From the NCBI RefSeq assembly GCF_033115175.1, contig NC_084827.1, positions 151,769,701-151,833,700 on the forward strand: DNA of 64,000 nt, in the 5' to 3' direction. How positions within the stretch are numbered: position 1 is the stretch's first letter; the number at the start of each line of letters is the position of its first letter. Position numbers and translations under genes: made by a program. The notes below the pieces were generated by a model that had not been told where the DNA came from, did no database searches, and saw only the letters and a program-made list of their open reading frames with translations. The DNA comes from Lepus europaeus (lineage: Eukaryota > Chordata > Mammalia > Lagomorpha > Leporidae). Of the stretch, positions 14,521 through 24,902 are shown piece after piece.

Positions 14521-15115
14521 GGGTTGCTAAGCACATTATGCTCCCCTCCCTGATAGGACTTGGGGCTATCAGCAGGACCCAGCAAGCGCTCTCCTGAAAA
14601 CCTCACCTCGGAGGTTTGCAGCAGTGCAAGAGGCTAAGCTGATGAAAAAGCACGCCCGGCAACTTTCCAGTCACAGCACATCACACTTTCACTGTTCACA
14701 TTGTTTTTTTCAAAGACACACGTACAGGAAATAGATTTTCCCAACGTGGACCACACTGTTCAAAAAGAAACCTGAACCAAGTGGAACTTCGTTACAACGC
14801 CAGCCTTCGGACTGTAAAGCCCCCAAAGCAAAGGTAGATGCTGTTGCCAAAATGCAACAAAGTTACAAATGAAGAAAAACAAAAACACATATAAATTAAA
14901 AAGAGGGCTCCCCCCAAGAAGGCAGCAAGAAACGCACAGGCCAACGCACGCGAGCTGAGCCCCCTCCAAGAAGAACCGGGCCAGGCACTCCCTCCAAACG
15001 GCGCCTTTCCCGGTCTCCACGTCGCCCCCGGGAGGGGGCATCAGCACCACGGAAGTAAACGGAAGTGACCTTGGCAAAGCTACCAAACAAAACCACCCCC
15101 TCCCCTCCCGGCCTC

Positions 15116-16888
15116 CTACACGTGCGACAGGGACACCTGCTTGTGGTAGGCGGCGGCGGCGGCTGCGGCGGGGCCCGGAGGCCCGGTCCTGCCGGTGAGC
15201 GCGGCGCTGGCCTCGGCGTAGTCCCCGGCGGCGGCCACGGCCCCGCCGCTCTTGTGGCCGCGCCGCGGGCGGCAGCAGCAGCGGCTGGTGAAGCGCCGCC
15301 ACGACTCCAGCGTCTTGCCGGACCAGATCCAGACGCCCGACGTGATGCCCACCACGAGGCACATGAAGTACTTGAGCATGAGCACCCAGTACTCGGGCTT
15401 GGCGCGCGGCTGGCCGGCGTCGGGGCCCGGGCAGGTGCAGGTGAGCGCCGCCTCCCAGCTCTCGCGGTAGTGCTGCTCGTACAGGTAGCAGGCCACCACG
15501 ATGCTGGCGGGCACCGTGTAGAGCAGCGTGAAGATGCCGATGCGGATCATCAGCTTCTCCAGCTTGTCTGTCTTGGTGCCGCCCTGCTTGATGACGCTCC
15601 GGATGCGGAAGAGCGACACGAAGCCCGCCAGGAGGAAGAGGGTGCCCACCAGCAGGTAGAGCACCAGCGGGCCCAGCACGAAGCCCCGCAGCGAGTTCAG
15701 GTTCTGGTTGCCCACGTAGCAGATGCCAGCCACGGGGTCCCCGTCCACGGAGCTCAGTGCCAGCGCCGTGATGGACTTGACGCTGGGGATGAGCCACGCG
15801 GCCAGGTGGAAGTACTGCGCGTAGCCCGCGATGGCCTCGTTGCCCCACTTCATGCCGGCCGCCAGGAACCAGGTGAGCGACAGGATGACCCACCAGATGG
15901 AGCTGGCCATGCCGAAGAAGTAGACGAGCAGGAAGACGACGGTGCACAGGGCGGGGCCCGTGGTCTCGTAGTGAATGTGGCTGTGCTCGCGGCTGCAGGC
16001 CACGCTGGCGTGGCCCACGACCAGGCGCACCAGGAAGCCGAGCGACACGCACAGGTAGCAGGCCGACAAGAAGATGATGGGGCGCTCGGGGTAGCGGAAG
16101 CGCTCCATGTCGATGAGGAAGGTGGCCACGGTGGTGGAGGTGGAGATGAAGCACAGCACGGACCACAGGCCGATCCAGAAGGTGGCGAACGTGCGCTCGT
16201 CCGGGCTGAAAGACGGCTGGTAGCAGGGCACCGCGCAGTTGGGCACCTGGCCCGTGCGCACCTTGTTGTAGAGCGGGTGCGACTCCTTCAGGATGGGCAC
16301 GAAGGGCTCGCGGCACTTGCACACCGACGGGCCGCCCGCCGCGCACTCGGCCCCCGCGGCCGGCGCCCCCGCGGGGCCTGCGGGCGTGGGCTTGGCCGGG
16401 AAGCGCCTCGGGGGCGCCGTGGTGGCTTCGCTGCGGTTGTAATCCATGCACAGGACCTCGGCGTCGCGGCCCAGCACGGGCAGGCGGTCGCAGCTCATGC
16501 GCTCGGGCCAGGCGAAGCCGTACTGGCGCATGAGCGGCGAGCAGCCGGCCTTGGCGCGCTCGCACACCGAGCGGCAGGGCGGCAGCGGCTTGTGGTAGTC
16601 CGGCAGGCAGATGGGCGTGTACATGGAGCACAGGAAGAAGCGCAGGTCCGGCGAGCAGTGGATCTCCACCAGCGGCCAGAACTGGTGCACCTCCAGGCCC
16701 GCCTCGTCCTGCGTGTCGTGGTTGAACTGGTTGGGCATGTGCGTCAGGTTATAGCCGATGCCGCGGCACATGGGCACCGTGATTTCCTGGCACACCGGGG
16801 CCTTGGAGGCGGCCGCCGCCCGGCCCGCCAGCTGCGCCAGGAGCAGCAGCAGCAGCGAGGGCGGCGCGGACGGGTCAGGCCGAGCCAT
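15116..16888 (-). CDS. FZD5: FZD5, Frizzled-5 Wnt receptor (590 aa, complete, single coding exon)
   Basis: Seven-pass plasma-membrane receptor that binds Wnt ligands and, with LRP5/6 and Dishevelled, signals to beta-catenin. Seen in the protein: a signal peptide (about 1-26, Leu-rich core); a cysteine-rich Wnt-binding domain with all ten cysteines (33, 41, 78, 87, 94, 105, 109, 116, 133, 147); N-glycosylation sequons at Asn47 and Asn151; a Pro/Ala/Gly-rich linker (155-187); a hinge with further cysteines; seven membrane segments (about 235-259, 270-292, 315-340, 357-379, 403-427, 447-469, 499-522); the Dishevelled-binding KTxxxW motif as KTLESW (525-530); and a C-terminal PDZ-type ligand ending SLSHV. 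The start is the ATG directly before the signal peptide and matches the human N-terminus MARPDPS as I recall it. Human is about 585 aa from memory; the extra residues include a seven-alanine run (574-580). The closest alternative, FZD8, differs in linker and tail. No frameshift or missing key residue is seen. Confidence 0.98.
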   Translation of the reverse strand: MARPDPSAPPSLLLLLLAQLAGRAAAASKAPVCQEITVPMCRGIGYNLTHMPNQFNHDTQDEAGLEVHQFWPLVEIHCSPDLRFFLCSMYTPICLPDYHKPLPPCRSVCERAKAGCSPLMRQYGFAWPERMSCDRLPVLGRDAEVLCMDYNRSEATTAPPRRFPAKPTPAGPAGAPAAGAECAAGGPSVCKCREPFVPILKESHPLYNKVRTGQVPNCAVPCYQPSFSPDERTFATFWIGLWSVLCFISTSTTVATFLIDMERFRYPERPIIFLSACYLCVSLGFLVRLVVGHASVACSREHSHIHYETTGPALCTVVFLLVYFFGMASSIWWVILSLTWFLAAGMKWGNEAIAGYAQYFHLAAWLIPSVKSITALALSSVDGDPVAGICYVGNQNLNSLRGFVLGPLVLYLLVGTLFLLAGFVSLFRIRSVIKQGGTKTDKLEKLMIRIGIFTLLYTVPASIVVACYLYEQHYRESWEAALTCTCPGPDAGQPRAKPEYWVLMLKYFMCLVVGITSGVWIWSGKTLESWRRFTSRCCCRPRRGHKSGGAVAAAGDYAEASAALTGRTGPPGPAAAAAAAYHKQVSLSHV

Positions 16889-17150
16889 CGCCCCCTCCCT
16901 CCCCTCGCCTCCCGCTGCCTGAGAGGGGCCAGCGCAGGCAGAGGAATCCGGGGCCGGCGCGTCCCTCTCCGCGTCCCTCGTGTGTCTCTCTGTGTGTGTG
17001 TACGCTCGCGCGCCGCCGGGGCTGGCAACCTGTTGGTTTCTTTTTCTCTTAGAGAAAGCCGTCCAAAGATAAACTGCTCCGGGAAGGCGCTGCCTCCGCG
17101 GGCAGCGCTCGGGGAGAGACGGTCAGGGCTCCGATTCCAGGCAAGGGACT
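16889..17150 (-). other. FZD5: FZD5 5' UTR, part in the coding exon (inferred)
   Basis: 262 bp upstream of the start codon to a probable acceptor: on the minus strand, about 18 T followed by AAG, ending at 17151. I found no upstream ATG in this segment, so ribosomes entering from exon 1 would meet the FZD5 start first here. It contains a short TG/AC microsatellite (16988-17000). Confidence 0.6.
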
Positions 17151-17426
17151 CTTAAAAAAAAAAAAAAAAACAGATGGGGGAGACGAAAAATTGCAGGCAG
17201 CTCCTATTAGGCGTCAGCAGTTCGGTCCCCGCAAGCGGTTGCAAAGCTCTTAAGTTAGCCAACCCCTCTCTCCCTTCCCTCCCTTCCACCCCCTGGAATC
17301 TGACTGCCGACTTCCCCGCACTCCCCTTCCTGGCTGGGCCCTCCGGGCCGGGCCCCGGGGTCAGAGTCCTCAGTCCCCAGGAAAAGGGCAAAGGAACCGG
17401 GAGAGGGGGTTGGCGCAGGCTCTCAC
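17151..17426 (-). other. FZD5: Probable FZD5 5' UTR intron (276 bp)
   Basis: On the minus strand a donor GGAG|GTGAGAG lies at 17427/17426, and a long T tract with AAG forms the acceptor at 17151. Frizzled-5 having a non-coding first exon is my recollection of the human gene. The exact boundaries are inferred from the motifs alone. Confidence 0.5.
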
Positions 17427-18400
17427 CTCCGCAGATCCCGCTGGAGAGGGGCAGGCGGTCCCCAGCACTTGCTGCTCGCTCGGAAACGTGACTCGGAGCC
17501 GGGCCGGCGCCCGCAAAGTTTAGCGGCAGGCTGGGTACCCGTTGCGGCGGCACATGGCAGGAGGTGAGGGCGTCTCAGAGATGGGGGCGCCTCCCGAACA
17601 CGGCCGGCGCAGCCCAGTCACTCGCCCTCTCCTTCTCTGGGGCCCCCTGCATGATCCGGGCGGAGCAGGGCAGCAGCAGGCTGTGCGTTGCACCGCGGGT
17701 CCGGGAGCCGGACGCAGGGCGGGCGCGCCTGGCAGCACCTGGGGGGGAGGAAGGGGCGGCGCGGCGACCGGGACCCCGCAGCCTCACGGCGCAGCGAGCA
17801 GCCGGCGCTGGCCGGGCCGGGACTGCATGGTGAGCGCCCGCCGCCGCCGCCGCGTCCCGCCCGCCGCTCGCCTCCTCCCCTGCAGGGGGCTCCGCGCTCC
17901 AGCGGACTCCCGGGGGCGGTGGCGGCGCTCTCGGGACGCGCCCGGCTCGGCTCCTCCCCCCGGCGTTCTCTCGCACCCTTTCGCCCACCTCCGGCGGGCA
18001 CTGAACGGCGCGCGGAGGCGGCAGAGTCACGGCCGCAGGCGGACTGCCCTCTCCCGCCCCGCCAGGGTCACCTGCCTCTAATGCCCGCCGGGAGGCCCCG
18101 CCCCGGCCCCGCCCCCTCGGGCCCGGGCTCGGTTGGTGGGCCGCCCGGCCGCGCTCGGCCCGCGTCCCCGCCCACTGCCCCGCGGGCTCGGCCGCGTCCC
18201 CGGCGCCCGCCGGCCCCGCCCGGAGCGGGCCGCCCCGGAGCGCTGGCCAATCGCGGGCAAGGAGATGTCGGGGGCGGGGCGAATGCTAATCGGGCCGCCT
18301 TGAGAAGCCTGGCGGGAAAGCCTGGCCAGAAGTCCCTCGGGAGGTCTCTGCCTGCTCCCAGGGTCTGGCGATTCACTCTCCGGCCAAGTTGCTGGCTTAT
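17427..18400 (-). promoter_or_regulatory. FZD5: FZD5 CpG-island promoter and non-coding exon 1 region
   Basis: Very GC-rich, CpG-dense stretch upstream of the probable exon 1 donor. GC boxes (SP1-type) occur at 18096-18104, 18107-18116 and 18271-18279, with a CCAAT box at 18247-18251. No TATA box was seen, as usual for developmental CpG-island promoters. The start site cannot be fixed from sequence; long open frames in this GC-rich DNA are not taken as genes. Confidence 0.65.
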
Positions 18401-18530
18401 GAGCCTTTACCTCCGGGGCTCCTAGCAGCCTCCTCAGCAGCTAAGCTCGGAGAGCCCAGCGCTCGTGGAGTCGTTCCTGGCCGTGGCACCTGTCTCCCCG
18501 CTGCGCTGTCTCGGGTACAGGTGAGAGAAG

Positions 18531-18800
18531 AGTGAACACTTACTGAGCACTTCCTGTGCACCCAGCAGCGCGTTAATCATTTACATCTCCAAACGATATC
18601 TCTGACCTTTACAATTCCAAGAGGCAGGTACTCCTTGCAGGTGAAAGAACCCAGACTCAGAAACTTGACCGAGCTGGTGATGGCGCCTCCAAGAAAGCCG
18701 CGAGCTGGAGAAACTTCACTGCGGTGTTCCCAGCGCCTGGCACACAGTAGGTGCCCACATGGCAGAACTGGGATTCGAACCCAGGTGGTTGGGCATCCAC
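18531..18800 (+). repeat. Near full-length MIR
   Basis: Begins AGTGAACACTTACTGAGCAC, continues with CACTGCA-type core changes and AGGTACTCC...GTGAAAGAACC, and ends GCAGAACTGGGATTCGAACCCAGG. It adjoins the FZD5 promoter island. Confidence 0.85.
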
Positions 18801-19433
18801 ACTCTTGGCAGACACACACGCACGCACACACACTATCCCCATTTCCCAGACTTTGACCTCTACCTTCGCATTTAACATCTTACTGCGGTGACAAGGAACT
18901 GAACTTCCTCCTGCCTTGGAAGACTGGAGAGATGCTAGTCCTCGCCCAGTCGAGGTGTATCATCCGAGGCAGTCCCCAAGTCGCCCGCGGAGGGAAGCAG
19001 CCCCGACGCCAGGCTCCTGGAAGCCGCAGGGCTCCGGGCCCCCGGGGCTGCCCGCTGCGAAGCCGCGCAGTCGCTCGCCGCCTGGGGCCCGGGGCGCACG
19101 GAGCCGCTGGAGCCCCCCCCCCCCCCCCCCCCCGGGAAGACGCCCGGCGGTGTTCTCCAGGCGGATCGACTTGCTCCAAGTTTTTAAAATGCTCTGAAAC
19201 GCCTCTTTTCTGTGTGTTCTAATTAGGCAGGAAGACTGAGGGCTGTAGCATACTTGAAATTCATTCACACGCTTAGGAAGAGGGTTTAAATTGTTTTGTG
19301 CTCTCCCACCCCTACCCTCCCCCGGGGATAAAGGCCAGCACAGGAGGGCCAGGGGACACTTGGAGGTCTCCTGAACGGACTCAGTGGTTGGAGACTGGCC
19401 GTGGGGTATCGTGAATCCTCTGCTCCTGGGTCG

Positions 19434-19464
<31 letters not shown>

Positions 19465-20227
19465 GACTGGGATTCCTAGTTGCCGAAGAGCCATGGGCTT
19501 CCTGCTCTTCAGCAAGGCTTTGTAGGAAATAATGAAGAATACTGTGTATGAATCCCAGCCTCAAGGTTAAACAAGAGCAAATATGCTGCAGGGACCTGAC
19601 AGCTGTTATATCTATATACATATACACCTATATACACATACGTATGTATATCGAAAAGGCACATTGCATCTTTCTTTCCTTGGAATTCTGCAGGTGCTCC
19701 TGTTTTAATCTGCCTTTTGGAATACTTGGCACTCTGGGCGAGGGAACATCCCAGGGCCGAGTGTGGTGGGAGTGGAAAAGTGATGGAACAGAGTCCAGAA
19801 GAGAGAAGAAGCCACAGTGGAAAGTATGCACAGACTGCGAACATGCCAAGGGAGGCCTGTCTCATTCTGAGCCCTTTGTGCAACGTGTGTATTATTGGGG
19901 ATGGACAAGTGTTGGCTAATAATAAAAATTATTTGAAGTTGGAGAATGTTAATCACTCACATTGGAATTTGGTCAGAATACTTCTGTTATTTCGCTTGGT
20001 TGGGACTCAAACATCATGGGCTGGTTTGTGAACCTTCTGTCTGCTTAATCAGCAGCAAAAATCTCATTTTTCCTTGGAGACCCCTAATAGCAATAACAGC
20101 AGAGAAGCTTCTCAAAAGAGATTTATTTTGAATTGCACAGCTTTTTTGCATCACTTTAATGTCCGTTTTTTCCTCCCATATATTACTTCAGTTGAAAGGA
20201 GGTTTAAGTATGCTGTTTAACTTGTTT
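18801..20227. other. FZD5 upstream flank, single-copy with homopolymers
   Basis: Contains a CA-rich stretch (18812-18832), a CpG-rich patch (18960-19160) with a run of about 22 C (19110-19132), a run of about 27 T (19434-19460) and a TA-rich microsatellite (19610-19650). No CSINE and no gene seen. It may hold proximal regulatory elements. Confidence 0.5.
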
Positions 20228-20375
20228 CAGTCAGGGTGCTAAATAATTCATGTATGTTACCTCATTTAACCCTCCCAACCATCAGATGTAGAAGCTGGCA
20301 CCACAATGACTTGCTTGAAGTTATTTATTTAGTCCATGGAAAGGGTAGAAATCAAAATTCCCATGCATCGTGGCA
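20228..20375 (+). repeat. MIR relic
   Basis: CATGTATGTTACCTCATTTAACCCTCCCAACC followed by a weak TGACTTGCTTGAAG segment; the middle is degraded. Confidence 0.65.
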
Positions 20376-20583
20376 ACCGGGGTCAGTAACAACAGATTGT
20401 AATAGAAAATCTCTGAGTAGACTTTAAGTATTCTCACCACAAAATATGACAAGTATGTGAGGTCAATGCATATATTAACTAGCTCAATTTAGCCATTCTA
20501 TGATGTATACATAAATCAAAACATCATGTTGTACATCATCAATATAGATAATTTTTACTTGTTAATTTTAAAGATTGATTAAT

Positions 20584-20762
20584 GGGCTGGCATTGTGGGG
20601 CAGCAGGTAAAGTTGCTGCCTGTACCGGCATCCCATATGGGTGCCTGTTCAAGTCCCAGCTGCTCCACTTCTGATCCAGCTTCCTGCTAGTATGCCTGGG
20701 AAGGCAGCAGAGGATGGCCCAAGGGTTTGGGCCTTTGCAACCACGTGGGAGATCTGGATTGT
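20584..20762 (+). mobile_element. CSINE fragment, 3' part missing
   Basis: Starts GGGCTGGCATTGTGGGGCAGCAGG and stops at CACGTGGGAGATCTGGATTG, before the CT-rich 3' end. Confidence 0.8.
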
Positions 20763-20838
20763 CCAAAGTTTATTTATAAGTGATGAAAATATAGACGATA
20801 ATGCTAAATATTCCAATTAATAAGTTACATACCATAAG

Positions 20839-21187
20839 GTTTTTTTTGGGGGGGGGGCAGGCAGAGTTAGACAGTGAGAGAGAGAGTTATAGACAGTGAG
20901 AGAAAGAGAGAAAGGTCTTCCTTCCATTGGTTCACCCTCCAAATGGCTGCTACGGCTGGTGCACTGCGCTGATCCGAAGCCAGGAGACAGGTGCTTCCTC
21001 CTGGTCTCCCATGCAGGTGCAGGGCCCAAGCACTTGGGCCATCCTCCACTGCCTTCCCGGGCCACAGCAGAGAGCTGGACTGGAAGAGGAGCAACCAGGA
21101 CAGAATCCAGTGCCCTGACCGGGACCAGAACCTGGGGTGCCGGCGCTGCAGGCGGAGGATTAGCCTAGTGAGCCACAGCGCCGACCT
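20839..21187 (-). mobile_element. CSINE, antisense, young type
   Basis: T/G head, GGCAGGCAGAGTTAGACAG, GCCACAGCGCCGACC end. CCATAAG flanks it (20832-20838, 21188-21194). Confidence 0.9.
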
Positions 21188-21246
21188 CCATAAGTTTTGA
21201 AGCATTGGTTTTGGATTTTGTCATAAAGGATGAGTTACAGGACTTC

Positions 21247-21584
21247 TTTTTTTCTTTTTTCTTTTTAAGATTTATTTATTTGTTTGAAAGGCAGTTACAG
21301 AGAGACAGAGATAAAAGTAGAGAGAGAGGTCTTCCATCCACTGGTTCACTTTCCAAATGGCTGCAACAGCTGGAGCTAGGCCAGTCCAAAGCCAGGCGTC
21401 AGGAGCTTCTTCCAGGCCTCCCATGAGGATGCAGGGGCCCAGGGACTTAGGTCATCTTCCATTGCTTTCCCAGGCCATAGCAGAGAGCTGGATCATAAGT
21501 AGAGCAGCTGGGACTCGAACCAGCACCCCTATGCACTGGCATTGCAGATGGCAGCTTCACCCGCTATGCCACAGCACTGGCCCC
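21247..21584 (-). mobile_element. CSINE, antisense
   Basis: TTAAGATTTATTTATTTG head, GAAAGGCAGTTACAG, CACAGCACTGGCCCC end. Confidence 0.88.
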
Positions 21585-22713
21585 AGCATTTCTAATCTTA
21601 CTAGATTTATGGTATTTATACATGTGCTATTCTGTTGAGATATTTGAGAGTTCAATGCTGTCTGAATAAATAAACAGGTAGTCTTTATATACTATTCAAT
21701 GTCTTGATAATCAAGTCTGGAATGATATGCAAAACATAGACAGTTCCAGTAAATCTTTATGAGATAAGTGAATGATTGACAACTCAGGCTGATGTTTTCA
21801 CCTTAGCAATTGGCATTGAGTCCTCGAATGCAGCTTACCTAACGAACTGTACATCTCTGATGTTGGGCATACACTGTGTGTCCACATTTTTCCTTTGTCC
21901 TTACTAGCTGTGTTCCCTGGAGCATGCCACCTAAGAGCTCTAGGCCTTCCTCCATGTCAGTAATGTGGAGTGACAGTTATCGACCTCAAAGAGTTACACA
22001 GTAAAGGACTTGGAACCATGTCTAACATCTGCTAAGTTTATATTGGTCCTAGCTCTTATTATTAGTTTCTTCTACACTGTATTCTATTTTCCTGTTTTTC
22101 CAATTCTCTATATTTATATATTGCTTTATATGTTTTGTATATTACTTTAACAATGAAAAAATGAAGTTGTGATTTTCAGACATACTTTATTTTTTGAGAA
22201 CACTTTTCGCTGTCTCTGACACTTAGATATCAATAAATTTAATGCCAAAGAGCAATCATTTCACTTGCCCAGGATCAAAGTGCACACACCTGACATCAGC
22301 AACCCCATGTGTGTGAACGTGCTGGCACAGGATGGAGACTCATGAGCTCGCCTGACTCCTCCCATAGCTATTCCCGGACCAGCTGCTTACTAACCTGGAA
22401 CATCTTAACCCCCCACCCCCCACCCCCATTATTTCAGTCACAGCTAGATAAAAAATAAAGACACCTACCAGAGGAATAATACATTAGCCATTTTTCTAGG
22501 TTGATAATGAGAATGTCTTTTTACATTTACAAGTGGAATATTTCAACTACAATCTTTAGTCCTCTTCCTTTCTACATCATGATGGAGATTATAGGAAACT
22601 CAAAAATGCTTGCTTCTTCTTCCACTTGTCATGGGAGGACTCATCTCTCCTACAGGGATCATGGGCTCTCGACTGCACGCTGCAATCATCTGGTAAGCTC
22701 TAAGAAAGAAAGT
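21585..22713. other. Intergenic, AT-rich, with a MIR
   Basis: AT-rich sequence with a MIR (21905-22035) and a short C-rich run (22410-22430). No gene is supported. Confidence 0.5.
21905..22035 (-). repeat. MIR relic, antisense
   Basis: Reverse-orientation MIR core: TAGCTGTGTTCCCTGGAGCA, then CTTCCTCCATGTCAGTAATG and a degraded remainder. Confidence 0.65.
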
Positions 22714-23008
22714 GGGGTTGTTGTTGTAGCCTAGCGAGTCAATCTATAGCTTGCGATGCCAGTGTCCCATATGGACACTGGTTGGAGTCCCAGCTGCTCC
22801 ACTTCTGATCCATCTTCTTGCTCATGTGCCTGGCAAGCAGCTAAACTGACCCAAGTACTTGGGCCCCTGCAGCCACGTGGGACACTCGATGAAGCCCTTG
22901 GCTCCTGGCTGTGGCCTGGCCTGGCCGCAGCCACTGCAGCCATTTGGGGAGTGAACCAGCAGATGTAACTCTGTACCTTTCTGTAACCCTGCCTTTCAAA
23001 CAAGTAAG
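22714..23008 (+). mobile_element. CSINE
   Basis: GGGGTTGTTGTTGTAGCCTAGC head, GTTGGAGTCCCAGCTG B-box region, CCCTGCCTTTCAAACAAG tail. Confidence 0.85.
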
Positions 23009-23377
23009 TTAACCTCAAATGAAGAAATAAAGGGGCAGGCATGGGCTCTACTGAATCGGAATCTCTGGTCAAGGGACCTAGACACTGTTTTTAACCTTCC
23101 CCTCTCCCCGATGGTGAGTAGTTCCCAGCGCGGGTCACGAGTCGCTGACAGAGGTGGTTTTGGCACTTCCTCAGTACAGCCCCAAACTTGGGCCTGCCTG
23201 GCTCTTTGGCAGAGATGGTGAATCACATCTGTGTGTAAAATGAGACCTCAGGAGAAGGCAGCAGGAGGTGCATTCTGGGCTAATGACTTTTGAGTTTGTT
23301 TAGGCTGAAGGAAAAATTATGGAGATCAACAGAACTGTGATAAAATGTGTTAATTACCATGTTCATAATATCAGCCG

Positions 23378-23935
23378 CTAGCAAGTGCTGAGCACTTCCA
23401 GAATGCATGCACTGTGCTAAGCATTTTACATACAGCTCTTCCCCAAGAACCCTGGACGGTTGACATCATATCTCATTTCATAGATGAAGAAACTTTGGTT
23501 CAGACAAGCTGAGTAATTTGCCAAATGCTGCAATCTCCCAGCTTAGGTTTTTCCTTTTTTTAAAAGATAAAATTTATTTATTTATTTATTTATTTGAAAG
23601 GCAGAATTACAGAGAAGCAGAAGCAGAAGGAGAGAGAGGTCTTCTATCCGCTGGTTCACTCCCCAATTGGCTACAATGGCCGGAGCTGCACCAATCCGAA
23701 GCCAGGAGCTTCTTCCGGGTCTCCCACGTGAGTGCAGGGCCCCAAGGACTTGGGCCACCTTCTACTGCTTTCCTAGGCCATAGCAGAGAGCTGGATTGGA
23801 AGAGGGGTAGCTGGGACTTGAACCAGCGCCCATACGGGATGCCGGCACTTCAGGTGGTGGCTTTACCTGCTACGCCACAGCGCCAGTTCCCAAGCTTAGG
23901 TTTCCCTAACTCCAAAGCTTAGGTCCCACCCCTTG
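23378..23935 (+). repeat. MIR split by a CSINE
   Basis: AGCAAGTGCTGAGCACTTCC through GATGAAGAAACTTTGG to CTCCCAGCTTAGG, then resuming after the CSINE (23551-23892) with CTAACTCCAAAGCTTAGG. The CSINE is therefore younger than the MIR. Confidence 0.8.
23551..23892 (-). mobile_element. CSINE, antisense, inside a MIR
   Basis: TTATTTATTTATTTATTTGA head and CACAGCGCCAGTTCCCA end. The 11-bp repeat AGCTTAGGTTT flanks it (23540-23550, 23893-23903). Confidence 0.92.
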
Positions 23936-24902
23936 CAGGCCTCACTGTAGACCTAATAGAAACTGTTCACCAAGTATGGGGTCCTAAGACCCGTCAGATG
24001 GTAAATCTTGAAGTCAGCAACTGTTTTTGTTCTTGGCATCCCTCTCCTGGAAAGGAGTTTGAATCTTCAATTCTGGTGTGGTCTCCTGTGAGGAGGAGTT
24101 AAAGTGTGGTAAGACTGAGGGCTGTAGATTTATCTAGAATCTAGTATTAGTCTGTAGCCAACCTGTTCTTCCAGCTTTGCATACCAGGCATGAGGTAGAG
24201 TTCCTCTCAGTCTAGATCTCAGCACCTTCTGTTACCTTAGCCGAGGAAGCTTCAGCTCAGTAAACATTCCCTACCTGTCTCGAGCCCAGCTTTTGGTGCC
24301 AGGGACACAAAAGAGGGAAGGCATGGGCTGACAAAGCAGGGCGTCATGGAAGCTCAAGAGGCACTTAGCCCAACCTGGTAGCTCACGGAAGGCTTGAGCT
24401 CGCCTGGAGGGCTGGATAGGAGCTGGGTGGTCTGTGGGGTAGGGTTTGGTAGGAGAAACAGAAACCGCTCCATGTATGTCAAACGGCAAAATCCTTACTG
24501 CTGAGAATCAAGCAGGGGCTACACTGTTGCTGGAAGGGCAGGAGGGTAGGAGTCTTGGGGCTTCCCCTGGAGTCCTGAATTGAAGGGCCCTCCATAGTAG
24601 CTGTGATCCAGAAGCCGGGATGGTGGTGGTCCAAATGCTTTCACACCACAGAGCTGACTGGACACTCAGAAGAGACACTGAGTCATCAGCATCAAATACC
24701 TTTTAACATAATCTCTCCAGCCTCAGTTAGCAGCAGCGACAGCAGCCAAGGGATGCATCTGCTTTGCTCATCCTGGCAAATCTCACATGAGGGCATCTGG
24801 TTGACAGAACTTATTTCAGATCCATGCCATACCTGCAAGGGAGTCTGGAAAATATAGTTTTGACATTTCCAATCTCTCCAACTAAACTGTTATTGTTCTT
24901 GT
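23936..24902. other. Intergenic single-copy DNA
   Basis: No CSINE. A weak L2/MIR-like phrase (about 24255-24315, TCAGTAAACATTCCCTACC...) suggests an old repeat. Nothing else is supported. Confidence 0.4.

Larger units (their letters stand above)
10770..15115 (-). other. FZD5: FZD5 3' UTR (inferred)
   Basis: About 4.3 kb follows the FZD5 stop on the minus strand. It is AT-rich, free of SINEs and without a better-placed polyadenylation signal than the paired ATTAAA hexamers at 10793-10798 and 10772-10777. The resulting terminal exon of about 6.4 kb agrees with my recollection of the long human FZD5 mRNA. It contains a TA-rich tract (11333-11365), a 99-bp tandem duplication (13524-13721) and a homopolymer run (14492-14512). 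The end point is inferred. Confidence 0.65.
15100..18350. other. CpG island spanning FZD5 CDS and promoter
   Basis: CpG dinucleotides are frequent throughout the coding exon and upstream region, in sharp contrast with the AT-rich flanks on both sides. A second, smaller CpG-rich patch lies at about 18960-19160. Confidence 0.85.

Noticed and set aside
14760-16631. A 623-codon minus-strand frame overlapping FZD5 in another frame
   Set aside because: Shadow of the FZD5 CDS in a shifted frame: repetitive Arg/Pro/His/Ala composition, running into the 3' UTR.
15065-17155. A 696-codon open frame on the plus strand, antisense to FZD5
   Set aside because: It mirrors the GC-rich FZD5 coding exon; the peptide is biased to Arg/Ala/Gly/His with no recognisable domain. 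High GC removes stop codons, so long antisense frames are expected.
17542-18425. Several long open frames on both strands in the CpG island
   Set aside because: Composition is Arg/Pro/Ala/Gly-rich and follows GC content; no domain, start context or splice structure.
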